Assembly: GCF_900635775.1 (NCBI RefSeq)
Contig: NZ_LR134167.1
Span: 1 to 64,000, forward strand
Source of the DNA: Avibacterium volantium
GTDB lineage: Bacteria > Pseudomonadota > Gammaproteobacteria > Enterobacterales > Pasteurellaceae
Length of the DNA: 64,000 bases
Reading direction: 5' to 3'
Made by a program: the position numbers and the translations under genes. Shown here one piece after another: positions 60,273-64,000 of this stretch (the first letter of the stretch is position 1; each line of letters opens with the position of its first letter). The notes under the pieces were generated by a model that saw nothing but the letters and a program-made list of their open reading frames with translations, was not told the origin of the DNA and did no database searches.

Positions 60273-60827
60273 ATGTCTGATATTCTCTCTTATGACGAAT
60301 TAGAACAAAAACTCCGTCAAGCCACCATTCCTGTTACCGCCGCCGAATTACACGGCTTTCTCACTGGTTTAATTTGTGGCGGTGCGAGTGAGCAAAAATG
60401 GCCGATTTTTATGAATGAATTTACCAACAATGGCGAGGCCTACCCTACGGCGTTGTTAAAAGAGGTTTCGGCGCTCTACCACGATATTCAGCACAATCTA
60501 GAAGATATTGATAGCTTCAATTTTCAACTTTTCTTACCCGAAAACGGCGATGTGTTTAATGAAATTGATGCCCTTTCAGAGTGGACAAGCCACTTTTTGC
60601 TCGGTTTAGGTTTAGTGCAAGCGAAAATGGATAAAGAAACGGGCGAAATTGGCGAAGCCTTAGATGATCTACAAAATATTGCCGTGTTGGCTTATGAAGA
60701 AGATGACGATCCTGAAGAGTTGACGGAATCCTTAGAGCAAGTGGCGGAATATGTTCGCACCTTGGTGGCAGTGCTTTATGCTCATTATCGCCCTTACCAA
60801 ACCACGCAGAAAACCGTATTACATTAA
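60273..60827 (+). CDS. ygfB: YgfB/UPF0149 family protein
   Basis: A 184-residue acidic, mainly helical protein of the YgfB family (HI0817-like). It shows AAELHGFLTGLICGG near the N-terminus and SEWTSHFLLGLG in the middle, the family signature. The biochemical role is unclear. pepP follows after 12 bases, the usual ygfB-pepP-ubiH-ubiI operon. Confidence 0.93.
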   Translation: MSDILSYDELEQKLRQATIPVTAAELHGFLTGLICGGASEQKWPIFMNEFTNNGEAYPTALLKEVSALYHDIQHNLEDIDSFNFQLFLPENGDVFNEIDALSEWTSHFLLGLGLVQAKMDKETGEIGEALDDLQNIAVLAYEEDDDPEELTESLEQVAEYVRTLVAVLYAHYRPYQTTQKTVLH

Positions 60828-60839
60828 GGAGAACTTAAG

Positions 60840-62153
60840 ATGGATCTTGCTTATTTAGCCCAAATCCCTGCCGAAGAATTTGTACAACGCCGTGAAAAAT
60901 TGTTGGCGCAAATGGCGGAGAATTCTTTGGCGATTATTTTCTCAGCGCAGGAACAAGTGCGCAACAAAGACACTCACTATCCTTTCCGTCAAGACAGCTA
61001 TTTTTGGTATTTAACGGGCTTTAATGAGCCTGATGCGATCTTAGTATTAGCCAAAAGCACGCAACAATCTCGCACAATATTGTTTTTACGCCCTTCTGAT
61101 CCGCTAATGGAAACTTGGAACGGTCGCCGTCTGGGCGTGGAAAAAGCAGCTGCTAAATTAAACTTAAACGAAGCCTATTCCATTGAAGATTTTGCGCCAC
61201 AATGGCAAAAAATTAGCCAAAATTTTACCGCACTTTACCATAACCCTGAGCCACAACCTTGGGGCAATAAATTGTTGGAGAAAAGTGCGGTGCAATTTTC
61301 GCAAGTTTTTGATTGGGCTGCGATTTTAGATGAAATGCGTTTAATCAAATCCACCAATGAAATTGCGCTTTTACAGCAAGCGGGGCAAATCACCGCATTG
61401 GGACATTTGCGCGCAATGAAACAAACGCGCCCGAACCGCTTAGAATTTGAAATTGAAGGGGAATTGCTACACGAATTTAACCGCTTTGGCGCACGTTTTC
61501 CGTCCTTTAATTGCATTGTGGCAGGCGGTGAAAACGGCTGTATTTTGCATTACAACGAAAACGATCAGACTTTGAAAGACGGCGAATTGGTACTGGTGGA
61601 CGCAGGCTGTGAATTTGCTTACTACGCTGGCGATATTACCCGTACCTATCCCGTTAATGGCAAATTCAGCCAAGCCCAACGTGAGATTTATGAAATCGTG
61701 CTAAATGCACAAAAGCACGCCATAAAATCCTTGGTGGCTGGCAATAATATTCAGCAAGTGAATCAAGAAGTGATCCGCATTAAAGTGGAAGGTTTGGTGC
61801 GCTTAGGCATTTTGCAAGGGGAGGTGGATCAGCTGATCACCGATGAAGCCTACAAGGCCTTTTATATGCACGGATTAGGCCATTGGCTTGGTATTGATGT
61901 TCACGATGTAGGGCGCTATAGCCTTGAAAAAGACAGCAAATTACGCGATCGTCCATTAGAAGTGGGAATGGTGCTGACGGTTGAACCAGGCTTGTATATT
62001 CCAACCAATGCCAATGTGCCTGAGCAATATAAAGGCATTGGCGTGCGTATTGAAGATGATATTGTGATCACCGAATATGGCAACAAAGTGCTAACCAGCG
62101 CCGTGCCAAAAGAAATTGATGAAATTGAACAAGTGATGGCACATAACGCGTAA
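60840..62153 (+). CDS. pepP: Xaa-Pro aminopeptidase PepP
   Basis: A manganese-dependent pita-bread-fold peptidase that removes N-terminal residues before proline. The 437 residues have metal ligands in LVDAGCEFAYYAGDITRTYP, HGLGHWLGIDVHDVG, EPGLYI and GVRIEDD, all intact. The length is close to E. coli PepP (441). Two uptake signals lie inside the gene. AAGGAGA precedes the start. Confidence 0.97.
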   Translation: MDLAYLAQIPAEEFVQRREKLLAQMAENSLAIIFSAQEQVRNKDTHYPFRQDSYFWYLTGFNEPDAILVLAKSTQQSRTILFLRPSDPLMETWNGRRLGVEKAAAKLNLNEAYSIEDFAPQWQKISQNFTALYHNPEPQPWGNKLLEKSAVQFSQVFDWAAILDEMRLIKSTNEIALLQQAGQITALGHLRAMKQTRPNRLEFEIEGELLHEFNRFGARFPSFNCIVAGGENGCILHYNENDQTLKDGELVLVDAGCEFAYYAGDITRTYPVNGKFSQAQREIYEIVLNAQKHAIKSLVAGNNIQQVNQEVIRIKVEGLVRLGILQGEVDQLITDEAYKAFYMHGLGHWLGIDVHDVGRYSLEKDSKLRDRPLEVGMVLTVEPGLYIPTNANVPEQYKGIGVRIEDDIVITEYGNKVLTSAVPKEIDEIEQVMAHNA

Positions 62154-62179
62154 TGACAATGAGGTAAAACGGGGCAAAA

Positions 62180-63403
62180 ATGGAACAAATTGAGCATTAT
62201 GATGTGATTATCGTGGGGGGCGCAATGGCAGGTTGCACCCTTGCTTTAGCGTTAAGAGCGCAAACTCAAGGTAAAATGCGCATTGCGTTATTAGAAAAGC
62301 AAGCGCCCCAACAACATCAGCAAAGCGGTTTTGATGCCCGTTGTATTGCTCTTTCAGCAGGTTCTTGCCAACAGCTTGCACAGCTCAATTTGCCCAACCA
62401 ACAATCATTATGGCAACAAATTTCTCCCCTTGCCTGCCCCATTGAGCATATTCACGTTTCTGATAAAGGTCATAGTGGTTTAGTCGAATTTCACGCTGAT
62501 GAATTTCAGCTAAAACAACTGGGCGCGGTGGTCGCCTTACAGCCTGTGGGAGAAATCTTGCTGACTGCAATCAAGCAATACGCCAACATTGATTATTTTT
62601 CCCCAGTGGAGATTGAGCAAATCCAATTTGATCAAGTGCGGGTAACAATTTCGCTAAAAAATCACCGCACTTTATCTTGTCAGCTGATTATCGGCGCAGA
62701 CGGCACGAAATCTTTGGTGGCGAAATCTGCCAACATTGCGATCAACAAACTTTGCGATTATCAGCAAACCGCCATTATCACCAATATTCAAACGCAGCAA
62801 CCACATCAGCAACGTGCCTTTGAGCGTTTCACAGCGCAAGGCCCACTGGCGTTGCTGCCAATGCAAGAGAATTTAATGTCCTTAGTATGGTGCGTGAAAT
62901 CACCCGATGAGCTAATGGCATTGCCTGATGACGCATTTCTCGCTCGTCTGCAACAGCAATTCGGCTGGCGGCTTGGCAAATTGCAACAATGTGGCAAGCG
63001 TTTTGCTTATCCTTTGGCGTTATATCAAGCCAGCCAACATATTCATCACCGAACAGCGTTAGTCGGCAATGCCGCACAAACCTTACACCCTATTGCAGGA
63101 CAAGGGTTTAATCTTGGTATGCGTGATGTGATTTGCTTGGCTAAATTGTTAAGTCAAGCCTTTATGCAAGGGCAAGATCTCGGCGCATATTCTTTATTAA
63201 GCCAATATGAAAATGCACGCCAAGGGGATCAAAAAACGCTCATCAACTTAACCAACGGCTTGGTTTCTCTCTTTGCCAATGAATTATTACCGCTACAAAT
63301 TGGGCGAAATCTGGGGCTAATGGCAATGGCGCAATCTCATTTACTCAAACAGCAGTTTATTAAACCGGCATTAGGGTCTGTTGATAATTCATTTTACATT
63401 TGA
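62180..63403 (+). CDS. ubiH: Ubiquinone biosynthesis FAD hydroxylase UbiH, altered C-terminus
   Basis: UbiH is the FAD monooxygenase acting on the demethoxy-ubiquinol ring. The 407-residue protein has GGAMAGCTLALAL at the N-terminus, GADGTKSL and GNAAQTLHPIAGQGFNLGMRD. Its last nine residues (GSVDNSFYI) and stop are encoded by the left arm of a MITE-like element that starts at 63374, so the native end has been replaced. This is downstream of all catalytic motifs, and the protein is probably still active. Confidence 0.9.
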   Translation: MEQIEHYDVIIVGGAMAGCTLALALRAQTQGKMRIALLEKQAPQQHQQSGFDARCIALSAGSCQQLAQLNLPNQQSLWQQISPLACPIEHIHVSDKGHSGLVEFHADEFQLKQLGAVVALQPVGEILLTAIKQYANIDYFSPVEIEQIQFDQVRVTISLKNHRTLSCQLIIGADGTKSLVAKSANIAINKLCDYQQTAIITNIQTQQPHQQRAFERFTAQGPLALLPMQENLMSLVWCVKSPDELMALPDDAFLARLQQQFGWRLGKLQQCGKRFAYPLALYQASQHIHHRTALVGNAAQTLHPIAGQGFNLGMRDVICLAKLLSQAFMQGQDLGAYSLLSQYENARQGDQKTLINLTNGLVSLFANELLPLQIGRNLGLMAMAQSHLLKQQFIKPALGSVDNSFYI

Positions 63404-63640
63404 GTTATCGTTTAAAATTAGCGCAATCGCGACGCCGTTCGAAACCAAGAGAGGTTCTCTTCGTGAGAACGGCAACAAAGAGTGCGCTAATTTTAAACAT
63501 AACCCGAAGGGCTGGGGCTATTTTTCGTGATAACGGTGTTGAACGCGGTTCGTTTAGAATGGCTAAACTTCACCCCGTTCGCCTTGTTCTCACAAAAAAT
63601 AGCCATCAGCTCAAATGTAAAATGAATTACCAACAGACCC
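63374..63640. mobile_element. MITE-like element (267 bp) between ubiH and ubiI
   Basis: The ends are GGGTCTGTTG (63374-63383) and CAACAGACCC (63631-63640), each flanked by TA (63372-63373, 63641-63642), a probable 2-bp target duplication. The terminal inverted repeats extend 31 bases with one mismatch. Inside are a perfect 15-bp inverted repeat (TTTAAAATTAGCGCA at 63411-63425, complement at 63483-63497) and GGCTATTTTT facing AAAAAATAGCC. No real gene is seen. The termini resemble IS5-type elements, so it is likely a non-autonomous derivative. Confidence 0.85.
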
Positions 63641-63641
63641 T

Positions 63642-64000
63642 ATGGTTAGAATAGTGAAAAATTTTGATCTGATTATTATCGGTGGTGGAATGGTGGGGCT
63701 TGCGCTGGCCGCCAAATTAAAAAATACCGCAATGCGTATCGCCCTACTCGAACCTAATCCGCCACATTTTTCTTTAACGAATATTGCTTATCGTGTCAGT
63801 GCGTTAAATCTTGCGAGCGAACATTTATTGCAAGAACTCAACGCGTGGCAAACCATTCAAGCTGAACGTGCCACCGCCTACGATAAAATGCTGGTGTGGG
63901 AAAAAGACAGTTTCGCCAAAATTGAATTTGACACCAAAGGTTTAGGCATTTCCCACCTTGGGCATATTGTGGAAAACCAGCTCATTCAGCATAGCCTATG
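63642..64000 (+). CDS. ubiI: Ubiquinone biosynthesis FAD hydroxylase UbiI, partial
   Basis: The first 119 codons of an FAD monooxygenase that runs off the window. After an ATG at 63642 comes MVRIVKNFDLIIIGGGMVGLALAAKL, then YRVSALNLASEHLLQEL, the pattern of the UbiH/UbiF/UbiI group. Position directly after ubiH identifies it as ubiI (visC). The ATG lies immediately next to the MITE right end; a GTG four codons later (63654) may be the native start. Ribosome-binding signals are poor, perhaps because the element replaced them. Confidence 0.85.
   Translation, partial: MVRIVKNFDLIIIGGGMVGLALAAKLKNTAMRIALLEPNPPHFSLTNIAYRVSALNLASEHLLQELNAWQTIQAERATAYDKMLVWEKDSFAKIEFDTKGLGISHLGHIVENQLIQHSL

Noticed and set aside
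63400..63654. An 84-codon open frame between ubiH and ubiI
   Set aside because: It lies wholly in the palindromic MITE-like element, has an odd Arg/Lys-rich composition dictated by the inverted repeats and no ribosome-binding site.
1..64000. rRNA operons, tRNA genes, prophage or CRISPR-Cas
   Set aside because: None seen on either strand by eye; the dispersed 9-mers are uptake signals, not CRISPR repeats.

Overview
The window looks like the start of a Pasteurellaceae chromosome numbered from dnaA. The 9-base Haemophilus-type DNA uptake signal (AAGTGCGGT and its complement) occurs dozens of times. The gene orders match the Haemophilus/E. coli pattern: dnaA-dnaN-recF, fmt-rsmB...trkA-mscL, rpsP-rimM-trmD-rplS, aroQ-accB-accC-yhdT-panF-prmA-dusB-fis, zapA-ssrS-ygfA and ygfB-pepP-ubiH-ubiI. 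pnuC (nicotinamide riboside uptake) and LOS-type glycosyltransferases also fit. I cannot fix the genus from sequence alone. Most of the window is ordinary core genome at moderate-low GC.

Layout. 0-3.6 kb: replication genes. 3.6-5.9 kb: a queuosine-precursor transporter behind a likely preQ1-I riboswitch, then an MFS transporter. 5.9-14 kb, minus strand: a tyrosine phosphatase, rimO, pepE-dcuC (with an FNR/CRP-like site), slyD, a SIMPL protein, rraB, mscL and trkA. 14.05-15.2 kb: an accessory island with multi-hairpin repeat DNA and a two-gene DUF6934 cassette, splitting rsmB from trkA. 15.2-17.5 kb: rsmB and fmt. 17.7-20.8 kb: iolC fused to a DUF2090 domain, divergent from an RpiR-type regulator. 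20.8-22.9 kb: rplS-trmD-rimM-rpsP. 23-24.8 kb: two AT-rich LOS glycosyltransferases. 24.9-29.2 kb: a membrane protein, then nupC-deoB-deoD for nucleoside salvage. 29.3-30.7 kb: an old IS1016-like relic and a younger IS1016-like element with perfect ends and an 8-bp target duplication but a dead transposase. 30.7-34.5 kb: iolB divergent from iolA and a Gfo/Idh/MocA dehydrogenase. 34.5-41.5 kb: pnuC, rapA-rluA, yihI, a DUF2489 gene and hemN. 41.7-44 kb: an amino-acid (cystine-type) ABC transporter. 44.1-51 kb: the fis-to-aroQ block. 51.1-54.2 kb: menC and menB, separated by a HepT/MntA toxin-antitoxin pair and a small membrane protein. 54.3-57 kb: clpB with a heat-shock promoter. 57.1-64 kb: dapF, xerC, ygfA, 6S RNA, zapA, ygfB, pepP, ubiH and the start of ubiI. 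A 267-bp MITE-like element lies between ubiH and ubiI and supplies the end of ubiH.

How the genes connect. Myo-inositol catabolism is split over two loci 11 kb apart. A closely similar 16-bp near-palindrome lies in both divergent iol promoter regions, which suggests one RpiR-type repressor controls both. Nucleoside uptake (nupC) feeds deoD and deoB. PepE can release aspartate, which can supply the C4-dicarboxylates handled by the DcuC-type carrier. The best candidate for a poorly described system is the DUF6934 plus 51-residue ORF cassette. Also notable are the toxin-antitoxin pair inside the menaquinone genes with its coupled membrane protein, and the MITE in ubiH.
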